Source: Stomorhina lunata
Taxonomy: Eukaryota; Arthropoda; Insecta; Diptera; Rhiniidae
Assembly (NCBI GenBank): GCA_933228675.1
Contig: OW121742.1
Coordinates: forward strand, 104,568,401-104,632,400
DNA: 64,000 nt
Direction of reading: 5' to 3'
Shown here in pieces: positions 46,772 through 56,887 of the stretch. Positions within the stretch are counted from its first letter, which is position 1. Every line of letters begins with the position of its first letter. The position numbers and the translations under genes were made by a program. Under the pieces are notes generated by a model. The model was not told where the DNA came from. It did not search any database and saw only the letters and a list, made by a program, of their open reading frames with translations.

Positions 46772-46801
46772 GATTTCAATATAGTTGAATTTTTCAATAT
46801 A
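46772..46801 (-). promoter_or_regulatory. Candidate TATA-Inr core promoter (minus strand)
   Basis: TATATT at 46801-46796 and an arthropod-type initiator TCAGTC at 46774-46769, with its A at 46772, are spaced 29 bases. It lies about 600 bases upstream of the possible exon of the VWC gene and points towards it. Confidence 0.35.
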
Positions 46802-48184
46802 CTTTCCTTATTACTCAAGTGGTTGTATATATACAACTCATAGAGTTAAGTGTAGTGCAGTCGAAGTGCTCTAGTATACATTTGGGCACGATTTTAAAGT
46901 GCGATGATTTTGAAAATAATATGTAGAGGAAATTTCAAGAGACAATTTGAGGGCCTTTTAATTAACTAAGCACAAAGTGTATTTATTATCTTAGTACCTG
47001 GTTGACCGAGCCTTGCTCGGGGCTTTATGATAAGCATTTTGAGGCAAATTTTAAAGTTTTTATATATTTTATTTTATACAGTTACAGTTTAACTCATTTT
47101 AAATAATTTTGAAAATTGGTCATACCAACAGAAACCTCCGTCGACTCATACGCAACAACTTTGCTAAAGATTATAGTCTGATCAAATGCACAGTTTACGA
47201 TTTAATTCATTTTGAGTAGTTTTCAGTGGCGCCGTCTGAAGTCGTTCATACCACTAAGAAACCTTCTTCTGCTTATGCGTAACAACTTTGCTTATGATCA
47301 TAACATGATAAAATGCACAGTTTATGATTTAATTCACTTATAGTCTGATCAAATGCACAGTTTACGATTTAATTCATTTTGAGTAATTTTCAGTGGCACC
47401 ACCTGTCGGTGTTTGGTCATTCCTTTCGTCGGATTATCCGCAATAACTTTGCTAAAAATTATAGCATGATTAAATGTACAGTTTACGATTAAATTGACTT
47501 TAAGTAAATTTCAGTGGCGCCACCTGTCGAAATTTCTTCATACCAACTAAGAAACCTTCGTCGGCTCATGTGCAACAACATTGGTAAAGATTATAGCATG
47601 ATAATATGTACAGCTTAAGATTAAATTGACTTTGAGTAATTTTCAGTAGCGCCACCTGTCGGAAATTATTCACACCAATTAAAAAGCATTCGCCGGCTCA
47701 TGCGCTACAACTTTGCAAAATATTATAGTATGATCAAATGTACAGTTTACGATTTAATTAATTTTTAGTAATTTTCAGTAGCGCCACCTGTCGGAAATTC
47801 GGTTTACCAACTTAAAAACCTCCGCCGACTTATCCGCAACATCTTTGCTAAAGAGCATAACATGATCAAATTCACAGTTTACTATTCCATAAAGAACATA
47901 CATACAGACAAACATTCATTTGTTTTAAAATTATAACATTACTAATTTTTTCCCCTTTTTATCCCCTAATTTCAAAAGGTTCCATATGTATAATTGGTAC
48001 TTCTTTGGTACCAATTGAATTTGGTACATTTTATTAAAAAGCAGTTAACATAATTTTCCTATTCATATTACTTTTGTAGATGTTAAGTTATCAGTTTATC
48101 CCTTTTTTACACATTTTGGCCACAAAATCAAAAAAGTACCAAATACGTGTTCAATATTTCTTTCACATCTATTGATTGCAGTCG

Positions 48185-48600
48185 ATAACATACTGATAGG
48201 TTAGGTTATTCAGGCAGCCAATGTAGGTCAGCGTCACTTGGGTCCTAAAAAGCGGTCCCTTTGTGTTACCTGCAAGGGATCGACTGGAAGAAAAGAACAA
48301 AAATAATTACCCCAGGCTATCAATGAGAGGCTAATCTAGCCATCCTGAAGCCCTGATAAATTAGTCTATTTTACGAATGTCAATACTCGCTAGATCCGAT
48401 AAATCATGCAGAAAAGGTGCCCCCAGATTGAGAGCCCTTGAAGTCGAGTGGGCGGGGCAGTGACAAAGAAGATGAGTCACCGCGGAGTCTGCGACGGGGT
48501 AAAGTTAATTCGAGAAATGTACGTGGATTTTATATGTCGAACCCTACACAAGGGTTAATTGTGAAATTCGTTCGAATTTACTAGTTCTTTCTCTTCTAAG
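48185..48600. repeat. Second dispersed repeat inserted in copy 1
   Basis: Begins near GATAGGTTAGGTTATTCAGG and is richer in G+C (GGGCGGGGCAGTGAC, CACCGCGGAGTCTGCGACGG). Its first 250 bases resemble 18340-18620 (GGTCCCTTTGTG, AGATAAACCATGCAGAAAAG). It is absent from the same place in copy 2, so it was inserted later. Unidentified family. Confidence 0.5.
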
Positions 48601-48627
48601 AACTATAAAAATATGGGTTAGGACATT

Positions 48628-48630
<3 letters not shown>

Positions 48631-48693
<63 letters not shown>
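48631..48693. repeat. (TA)n microsatellite
   Basis: About 31 TA units at the 3' end of composite element copy 1. Confidence 0.95.
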
Positions 48694-48698
<5 letters not shown>

Positions 48699-48739
48699 CA
48701 TACAATTATTGCTCGTTTAAGAATATAAGATACATATGA

Positions 48740-49205
48740 ATTGTAATATAGTCCATAGTCTAGTCCGTAACCCACTCTATAGTTATGTTCATAGTGTAGT
48801 TTCTAGTCTCGTTTATTACATTGTAGACTTAAGTGCACTATGGCTTTGTTTTTAGTCCAGTTATCCTAGTACGATCCACGTACTAGGTTGACTAGTTCAT
48901 AGTCTAACCTATTACTTATCTAGTGCATTTACCTGATCATACATGAAAATAGAATATACTTATAGTCTAGCTCATATTCTTTTGTAGTTTATATATTAAT
49001 TATCCATCATCTAGTCCATAGTCGTCCCCACAGTATGCCACTGTCTAGTCCATAGTCTTTTCTATAGTACAGCCAAAGTATATTCCATAGTCTAGTCCAT
49101 TGACTAGCCTTATAGTCTATTCTATAGTATAGTCCAGACCATAATCAAGACCATAGTTTAGTCCACAGTAAAGTCCATAGCAGTAGTGTCTAGTTCGTAT
49201 TAAAA
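48740..49205. repeat. Degenerate TAGTCCATAGTCTAG repeat, left part
   Basis: Irregular 10-15 base units (CATAGTCTAGTC, CTATAGTATAGTCC) continue at 50822-50990 on the other side of the mariner and LINE-tail insertions. Together they were one tract. Confidence 0.7.
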
Positions 49206-49238
49206 CCCTTGTATTGTCCATATCTTCATCAAACAGCC

Positions 49239-49437
49239 GAAACTGCCTTGGCTGGGATATGTTGTGGGAATGAATGAAAATACTTCAGCAAGAAAACTAT
49301 TCGAAAACGATCCTGAGGGAACTCGTAGAAAAAGACGCCTTAACCTTCAATGTACCAAGTAGAGGAAAATCTTTCAAAGCTTGGCCTACGATATTTTAGA
49401 ATATGCGCACAAGACCGAAGCGCATTGAATTCTAAAA
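49239..49437 (+). pseudogene. C-terminal tail of a non-LTR retrotransposon polyprotein, degenerate
   Basis: The plus-strand frame reads WLGYVVGMNENTSARKLFEN, then DPEGTRRKRRLNLQ, a stop, and RKIFQSLAYDILEYAHKTEA. This resembles the short tail found after the reverse transcriptase in many insect LINEs (the GH-VRM...GTRRRGRPR pattern). Only the last ~65 residues exist, with stops. Related DNA lies at 24229-24310 and in both 1.16 kb duplicates. Confidence 0.55.
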
Positions 49438-49536
49438 TAAGCTTGACCTTTGACCTTAACAGGTCGTAAATATAGACCGTTTAAGTAAGTAAAGTAATAT
49501 CTAGGTAATTGTCTGCAGCATAATCTAGCTTGTATC

Positions 49537-49566
49537 GGGTGGTTAAATTTCAAGGGCCGATGTTGA
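49537..49566 (+). repeat. Mariner terminal inverted repeat, left
   Basis: Thirty bases starting GGGTGGTTAAATTTC. The complement is at 50786-50815 with two mismatches. Confidence 0.92.
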
Positions 49567-49639
49567 TTTTGAATAAAACACAAACTATTTAGGAAATTAT
49601 TGTAATTTTATTTTATTATGATATATTGGTATTTCTCAA

Positions 49640-50705
49640 TTATGTATGGAACAAAATATCGGCCAAAAGGGCTCCGCGATCACGGCGGCACACCTCCATC
49701 CGATGGTCCAAATTTTCGATGACCCTGAGGCATAATGGAGGTTCTATGCCGTTAATGTGCCGAATTATCTCATCCTTTAGCTCTTGAATTGTTGCTGGCT
49801 TATCGATGTACACCTTTTCTTTCAAATAACCCCAAAGAAAAAAGTTCAACGGTGTCAAATCACATGATCTTGGCGGCCAATTGACATCGCCATTATGTGA
49901 GATAACACGGCCATTGAATTTGTTGCGCAAATGAGCCATTGTTTCGTTAGCTGTGTGGCAAGTGACACCGTCCTGCTGAAACCACATATCGTCCACATCC
50001 ATATCTTCCAATTCGGGCCATAGACAGTTCGTTATCATCTTACGATAGCGAACACCATTCACAGTAAGTGCCTGACCGGCCTCATTTTGGAAAAAATTTG
50101 GCCCGATGATGCCGCCAGCCCATAAACCGCACTCTTTGTGGGTGCATTGGTTTTTCGACAATCACTCTTGGATTCTCATTCGCCCAAATACGGCAATTCT
50201 GTTTATTGACGAATCCACTGAGATGAAAATGTGCCTCATCCCTAAAGATGATTTTCTTCGAAAATTGATCGTCCACTGTTGCCATTTCTTGCCACCATTT
50301 TGACCATTCACGACGTTTAGAATGGTCAAGAGGCTTTAGTTCTTGAGCCAATTGCACCTTATAAGCGTATAAATGCAAGTCCTTATGCATAATGTTCATC
50401 AACGACGAGCGTGAGAGGTGCAATTATTGGGCACGACGACGAGTTGAGGTGGACGGCTCTTCAGCCACACTATCGCGAACAGCAGCAATATTTTCTGCAG
50501 TACGAGCATGCACTGGTGTTCTCACATCTTCTACAGACCCGGTTTGCTCGATTTTGTCCACGATTTTTGCGATTGTACGCACATTTGGACGATCAAATTG
50601 ACCAAAAAAATCACGAAGTGCACGATATGCATTTTGATTTTAACGCCCATTTTCATAATAAGTCTGGATAACTTTAACACGTTGTTGGATTGTGTATCTC
50701 TCCAT
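49640..50705 (-). pseudogene. Mariner-family transposase pseudogene
   Basis: The minus-strand reading from the ATG at 50705 begins MERYTIQQRVKVIQTYYENG, a DUF4817-type helix-turn-helix, and ends ADILFHT. Total length is about 355 residues, normal for the family. It is broken by TAA at 50642-50640 and TAA at 50426-50424, and by a small deletion with frameshift near 50130-50135, where the segment joining MHPQRV to CGLWAGG has lost bases. The three catalytic aspartates are still present: RDEAHFHL, WFQQDGVTC and RSCDLTPLNF. I count 36 residues between the second and third, i.e. a DD36D-like spacing rather than the classic DD34D. The element cannot make an active enzyme, but its ends could still be used in trans. 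Confidence 0.92.
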
Positions 50706-50785
50706 GGTTCAAATTGAGTAAGTCTGAAATAGAGAAATTTTAAAATAGTTCGGAAAAAAACTTGGAGTTTAGGTGTGGTTCACAT

Positions 50786-50815
50786 TCAACATCGGCCCTT
50801 ACAATTTAACCACCC
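50786..50815 (-). repeat. Mariner terminal inverted repeat, right
   Basis: The partner of 49537-49566, read on the minus strand as GGGTGGTTAAATTGTAAGGG and onwards. Confidence 0.92.
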
Positions 50816-50821
50816 TTTATT

Positions 50822-50990
50822 TTAGATTATAGTCTTACCAATAGTTTTGGACTAGAATGATTTATAGTGTAGTTCAAAGTCTGGTCAATAGTCAAGTTCG
50901 TAACATAGTCCAGTCTTTAGTCATTTTTATAGTCCAGCCCATAATGCCTAGTATATAGTCAATTATTTGTACTCAAGTTCATAAGTTCAT
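50822..50990. repeat. Degenerate TAGTCCATAGTC repeat, right part
   Basis: Continuation of 48740-49205 beyond the mariner insertion, with ATAGTC-AGTTC units. Confidence 0.6.
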
Positions 50991-51475
50991 TTTTCTGCTT
51001 CCAGTGGAGCATAGGGCGCTAGAATTGGTTTTATTCACCAGAATATTATTGCATAGATTACAAAATCCTTATGCCAGCAGCTGTAGCAGGCTGATTTCTC
51101 GCATTGTTACCCTTTGGAGTGGTATATTATGTTGTTATATAATGTTCTTTCTTTTCATGCTTAAAATATAGTATAGTGCTAAGTTGATGGGTGATGAGTC
51201 CAAAAACACGAGCCATATTTGTATAGCGAGCCGCTCAATCCGAGTCAGACACGCGCTTGAAGTCGCAACTAACATGTTAAACAGACGCTGCAGTTTCGTA
51301 CTTAACTAAGTGAAATTATATTAGACTCTTAAACCAAATACGTCGAAATAACTCTAAGATAACTCACTCTCATAATCGACCCGAACTTGAATCCCATACA
51401 AGTTGTTTACTGTATCTTCTACTAGTGTAATTTTCTCTTAGCGCTCATTAACTTTTAAACAAATGAATGTTTGTC
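50991..51475. other. Spacer, nothing firm
   Basis: Bases 51001-51017 (CCAGTGGAGCATAGGGC) match the LINE-like tail at 29168 on the opposite strand. Otherwise it is unique DNA with no gene seen. Confidence 0.3.
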
Positions 51476-52187
51476 TGTTTGTTTGTTCTTTATAGAATAG
51501 TAAACTATGTATTTGATCATGTTATGCTCTTTAGCAAAGTTGTTGTGCATGAGCCGACGAAGGTTTTTAAATTAGTATGACTAATTTCCGACAGGTGGCG
51601 CCACTGCAAATTGCTCAAAATGAATTAAATCGTAAACTGTGCATTGTATCATGCTTTTATCTTTAGCAAAGTTGTTGCGCATGAGCCGGCGAAGGTTTGT
51701 TAGATGTTATGACCAATTTCCGATAGGTGGCGCTACAAAAAATTACTCAAAGTGAATTAAATCGTTTGCTGTGCATTTGATCATGCTATAATTTTTAGCT
51801 GTTGCGCATGACCTGACGAAGGTTTCTTAATTGGTCTGAGCAATTTCCAAAAGATAAAATTACTCAAAATGAATTAAATCGTAAACTGTGCATTTAATCA
51901 GGCTATGATATTTAGCAATGTTCGTTCGCATGAGTCAATGGAGGTTTCTAAGTTGGTATGACCAATTTCCAAAATTATTTAAAATAAATTGTAAACTATT
52001 CATTTGATCTGATGTGTTGATGGGACAAAATGATTCAGAATTAATTGGATATTTGTGTAATGTCTTTCCTCTAAATTTATTTTATTTGGTTAGTACTTCA
52101 TAAAATAAAATATATGAAAACTTTAAAATTTGCCTCGAAATGCTTATAATAAAGCTCCGAGCAAGGCCTGGTCAGCCAGGTACTATA
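51476..52187 (-). mobile_element. Composite 132-base element, truncated inverted copy
   Basis: On the minus strand it starts AGTACCTGGCTGACCAGGCC at 52187 and continues with the AAGCATTTCGAGGCAAATTT block. Then come about four 132-base units, down to CAAACATTCATTTGTTTAAA at 51470. The GTACC block is missing. It stands head to head with copy 2, about 60 bases apart. Confidence 0.75.
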
Positions 52188-52246
52188 TATAATATGCACT
52201 GAGATGGCACTTGTTGTATGTTTTGTTAGTCTAGATGCATATTATT

Positions 52247-53670
52247 TTTAGTACCTGGTAGACCGAGCCTTGCTCGGAGCTTTATGATAAGCATTTTGAG
52301 GAAAATTTTAAAGTTTTTATATATTTTATATTATAAAGTGCTAAAATAAATTTAGAGGAAAGACATTGTAGAAATATTCAGTTAATTTTGAATTATTTGA
52401 TTTATTTTGTCCGACCAACACATAGTTTGCATAGTTTACAGTTTAACTCATTTTGAATAATTTTGGAAATTATTCATATCAACAAAAACCTCTGTCGACT
52501 CATGCGCAACAACTTTGCTAAAGATTATAGTCTGATCAAATGCACAGTTTACGATTTAATTCATTTTGAGTTTTGAGTTTTCTGTGGCGCCACCTGTCGG
52601 ACTTTGCTTATTCCAATTCATAAACCTTCTTCGGCTTATCCGTAACAACTTTGCTGAAGATTATAGCATGATTAAATGTACAGCATACGATTAAATTGAC
52701 TTTGAGTAAATTTCAGTAGCGCCACCTGTCGAAATTTCTTCATACCAACTAAGAAACCTTCGTCGGCTCATGTGCAACAACTTTGCTAAAGATTATAGCA
52801 TGATTAAATGTACAGCATACGATTAAATTGACTTTGAGTAAATTTCAGTAGCGCCACCTGTCGGAAATTATTCATACCAACTAAAAAGCCTTCGTCGGCT
52901 CATGCGCTACAACTTTGCTAAAGATCATAGCATGATCAAATGTACAGTTTACGATTTAATTAATTTTAAGTCATTTTCAGTGGCGCCATCTGTCGGAAAT
53001 TAGTCTTATCAACTTTAAAACCTTCGCCGGCTTATCCGCAACATCTTCGCTAAAGAGCGTAACACAATCAAATTCACAGTTTACTATTCTATAAAGAACA
53101 TACATACAGACAAACATTCATTTGTTTAAAATAATACTAATTTTTCCCCCTTTTTATTCCCTAATTTCTAAAAGTTCCATATGTATATTTGGTACTTTTT
53201 TGGTGCCAATTGAATTCGGTACATTGTTTTTAAAACGCATTTAACATAATGTATAATGTTCCTATTCATATTACTTTGGAGATGTTAAGTTATCATTTTA
53301 TCCCTTTTTTACCCATTTTGGCTCCAAAATAAAAAAAGTACCAAATACGTGTTTCATGTTTTTTTTACATCTATTGATTGCAGTACCAAGTTTCTTTCTA
53401 TATTCTTTAGTTTAAAATATAAGAGTGGGTTAAAAAGGTGCAAAAAAACTATTTTCACCCTTTTTTACCCCCTATCGGGCATAGTTTCAAAAAAGTACCA
53501 AACACCTGTTCGCTTATTTTCAAAGCTGTTTAAAACGTAATTTAGGAGACATAGCGTTTACCTCTTATAGGTAAAAGTTCCAAAAGTCCCTTCTTCTTCG
53601 GCCTATACATCAAAAAAGATACCCACTGTCCAAATTTTATCAAAATCGTTAGAGCCGTTTTCGAGATAGC

Positions 53671-53709
<39 letters not shown>

Positions 53710-53730
53710 TATTGCTCGTTTAAGAATATA

Positions 53731-53829
<99 letters not shown>

Positions 53830-53870
53830 TATTGCTCGTTTAAGAATATAAGATAAGATAAGATTTTTTG
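52247..53870 (+). mobile_element. Composite '132-base array + GTACC' element, copy 2 (nearly complete)
   Basis: It starts AGTACCTGGTAGACCGAGCC with the CCGAGC-GCTCGG hairpin. The 132-base units (52430-53090) follow, then the GTACC block (53110-53650) and AAAATCGTTAGAGCCGTTTT. It ends with (TA)n and CAATTATTGCTCGTTTAAGA twice (53705 and 53826). It gives the fullest view of the family. No transposase or reverse transcriptase is encoded. Confidence 0.78.
53675..53823. repeat. Two (TA)n tracts around a 30-base tail
   Basis: TA runs at about 53675-53704 and 53731-53823 flank one copy of the CAATTATTGCTCGTTTAAGA tail. The tail is repeated after the second tract, so tail plus (TA)n has been duplicated in tandem. 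Confidence 0.92.
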
Positions 53871-55252
53871 ATTACCAATAAAGAAAATTTTTATTTTTTA
53901 ATGTAAATTGTTGTTATTATTCTGCCACGAAAATAATGGCCATCGTTGGTTTAGTTAAAGACTTTATTGGCAACTGTAACATTTTCATTTAACATATAGT
54001 TTTGATTTTCTTTGTCTAATTTCTTCTAGAGTATACCTTTATAACTCGTTAGGATCACAATGAACCTGAGTAAAGGTGTCACATTGTCGGAGCTTTTCAA
54101 CCTTATCTAATCTAAGGTAGGTAGGTTAAGATATTTTAAATGTTTAATATTCTTTTGAACGAAGTAATAACATAATCCAAGAAAAATCGTGTGGGGATGA
54201 AGAGGAATCTGTAAAGTGCATTTACTGCACTTCACTTCTTATAAGCGTGTAATAGCTGTGGCCCTTTTCGACAGACTCTAAACCATATCTATATTCCTCC
54301 AAAACTAAACCAGAAACAGAAAAACCATTTACTATGACTAACAGAAAATTTAGACCAACCATGAATAATTTTTAGAAAATCTTGTACCAATTTATAGTCC
54401 AGTAGAGTACATCCATTGAATGTTACTTTCCACTAAAAATAAACATACTCTCTTTCTCCTACATATTTGTTTAGTCCGTCACTCACTCATACTCGGACTA
54501 TATTCACAAATTCATGGTACATGGTACTTTATTCTTCAGTCAAGCATGAACAGTAATGCTCATTAGCATTTTATAGCGTTCGACGAATATTTCAATGATG
54601 ATAATAAGAGTGACGACAAACGGACAAATAGATATTTCCCAGTCCCCGGCAAAGACTTCTGTTATGTAAAGTGTTATTTAATGCGTTGGCATTGTCATTG
54701 ATGCTGCTGCTGCTCTGACTGGGGATACTTCAGTCATAATGACTGTGAGACATAAAGGCGCTATTTTGGTAATTTCATTACAATTTACAGAGATAACTAA
54801 GAATGGAAATAAATATAAAAGAGATGAGCTGTATAAAATTTGAAAATATAAGATGGACTTAAGAAACGCGGAACTAAGTATTCAAATACATTTATATGTA
54901 TTTATGTATTAAAGAGATGTATATCCTGGCTCGTTCATTCATTTACTTAATGTGTTTAGGTTTGTCAGTCCGACACTTTGTCATTCAAATTTAAAAAAAA
55001 ATTTCAGGCTAAAAGATTGTTGGAAACAAGATATTTATACTAGGACAATTTTATTGTTATTTGATGTTTATGCTGATGAGGACGAAGATGCTCGTGGTGT
55101 TGGCTACAATAATGAAGAAAATGATAGGACAACGAGGAAGACGGTGTGGGATGTTAAGGAACTAAGATTTGTAATAAATTGGTTTTAGCTTGATTGCTTT
55201 CTAACAAATGAGAATCACTTTAAAATTTCTTTTAAAAATAAGAAATTTTTGA
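53871..55252. other. Unique spacer; no gene established
   Basis: Includes a less A+T-rich block at 54570-54750 (GATGCTGCTGCTGCTCTGAC) and a 78-codon frame at 54952-55188 with an acidic run (YADEDEDARG). Neither shows a domain or splice context I can defend. Could be intron or regulatory DNA of a neighbouring gene. Confidence 0.3.
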
Positions 55253-56165
55253 TTTTCAAATGATATAAGATAAGAAATTTTTAAAAAATTCTTATAAAAA
55301 TAGGAAACTTTTAAAAATTTTTCAAAAATTTCCTATTTTTATAGGAAATTTTTCAAAAATTTCCTATTTTTATAGGAAATTTTTCAAAAATTTCCTATTT
55401 TTATAGGAAATTTTTCAAAAATTTCCTATTTTTATAGGAAATTTTTCAAAAATTTCCTATTTTTATAGGAAATTTTTCAAAAATTTCCTATTTTTATAGG
55501 AAATTTTTCAAAAATTTCCTATTTTTATAGGAAATTTTTCAAAAATTTCCTATTTTTATAGGAAATTTTTCAAAAATTTCCTATTTTTATAGGAAATTTT
55601 TCAAAAATTTCCTATTTTTATAGGAAATTTTTCAAAAATTTCCTATTTTTATAGGAAATTTTTCAAAAATTTCCTATTTTTATAGGAAAATTTTCAAAAA
55701 TTTCCTATTTTTATAGGAAATTTTTCAAAAATTTCCTATTTTTATAGGAAATTTTTCAAAAAAAAATTTCCTATTTTTATATGAAATTATTCGAAAATTT
55801 TCTATTTTTATAGGAAATTTTTCAAAAATTTACTATTTTCATAAAAAAGATATCCCATTTTTATAGGAAATTTTTTAAAAATTTCCTATATTTAAAGGAA
55901 TTTTTTAAAAAAATTTCCGATTTTTAGGAAAATTTTCAAAAATTTCCTATAACTTTTTGAAAAATTTCATAATTATGAGAAATTTTTCAAAAGTTTCCTT
56001 CTTTTTTAGCAAATTTTTCAAAAATTTGCTAATAATTAAAAAAACAAAATTTGATATAAAACTTTTTGGACAATTTCCTATACATATAGGAAATTTTTTA
56101 AAAATTTACTATAAGAACACGAAATTTAAAAAAAAATGTCCCATTTTTAAATTTTTTCATTTAGG
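55253..56165 (-). repeat. Palindromic 31-base minisatellite, family C, reverse orientation (~29 units)
   Basis: The same unit as 7276-9790 but inverted: centre C instead of G, and linker ATTTTTAT. The core at 55320-55760 is almost uniform. Both edges decay, with units after 55780 increasingly diverged. Confidence 0.95.
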
Positions 56166-56887
56166 ACTTTTGGCTTTGTCTTAAAACTGCTAAAGTAAAA
56201 AGCTTAATTTATATACTTTACTTAAAAAGGATTTTCTCACATTTTTTCAGATTAAAACAGTTCCTTAAATCTATTTAATATTTTTATAAATATCTTCTTA
56301 TACGAGTGCATCTCCATACTCATTCTTATATAATTATTTCTGCTTTTAGCTAGAAGTCTTATTTTATTCTGCTACCAAAAACTCATTAAAATTTATCGTT
56401 ATTTTAGCATGAATTTAAACTATAACGAGTTTTATATTATTACCCTACTTAGAAAATTTTGCTGTTTTTCGCTAGCATTTTCTTTTGCTTTTCTAAGCCA
56501 TAATAACAATTACTATGAAGGGCAACAACAATTTTTTATGATTTTTCTTGAAAAAAACAAAATCAACAATCGCTAAGAGAATATGGAACAATAAGAGCTA
56601 AAGAGGAAACAAGTAGTAAAAATATCAATTCAAACGATTTTTGGGCCAAGTCAAGTCAGGCCACCAACAACCAAAGATAATGTTCTAGAGTAACATTTTA
56701 CTCGATTAAAAAAATGGGAAAGTAAAGAAACAAGTTGAGTTTATGACAATGGACCATTTTCTAGAACACACCAGGGGAGTTATAACCATTTAAATACGAT
56801 TTCAGAGATTTCAGTTTGTTTTTATTTTAACGGTTTTTTCAAGGTAACTTTCTCTAAATGGTAAAATCGGTTCATCAAAGCGTTTGA
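56166..56887. other. Unique spacer between satellites, nothing recognised
   Basis: About 720 bases of ordinary A+T-rich DNA. No open frame or repeat structure found. Confidence 0.4.

Larger units (their letters stand above)
46995..48735 (+). mobile_element. Composite '132-base array + GTACC' element, copy 1 (interrupted)
   Basis: It starts AGTACCTGGTTGACCGAGCC with the hairpin CCGAGC-CTT-GCTCGG. Six 132-base units follow (47090-47890), then the GTACC block (47930-48180). After an insertion at about 48185-48600 it ends in (TA)n plus CAATTATTGCTCGTTTAAGA and ATATAAGATA. The order matches copy 2 at 52247-53870. No protein. The (TA)n at one end and a microsatellite-rich body recall mini-me elements. 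Confidence 0.7.
49535..50817 (-). mobile_element. Mariner-type transposon, 1283 bases, with terminal repeats and TA duplication
   Basis: Terminal inverted repeats GGGTGGTTAAATT plus AAGGGCCGATGTTGA (49537-49566, and 50786-50815 inverted) match in 28 of 30 positions. TA flanks lie at 49533-49534 and 50818-50819. The single inner frame (minus) is the broken transposase. The element split a degenerate TAGTC tract. The ends are well preserved although the gene is dead. Confidence 0.93.

Noticed and set aside
55069..55095. Hammerhead-like CTGATGAGGACGAAG
   Set aside because: GAAG instead of GAAA, no stem III, no stem I pairing.
54952..55188. 78-codon frame with acidic centre as a small gene
   Set aside because: No domain, splice context or conserved start; length is within chance expectation for this composition.
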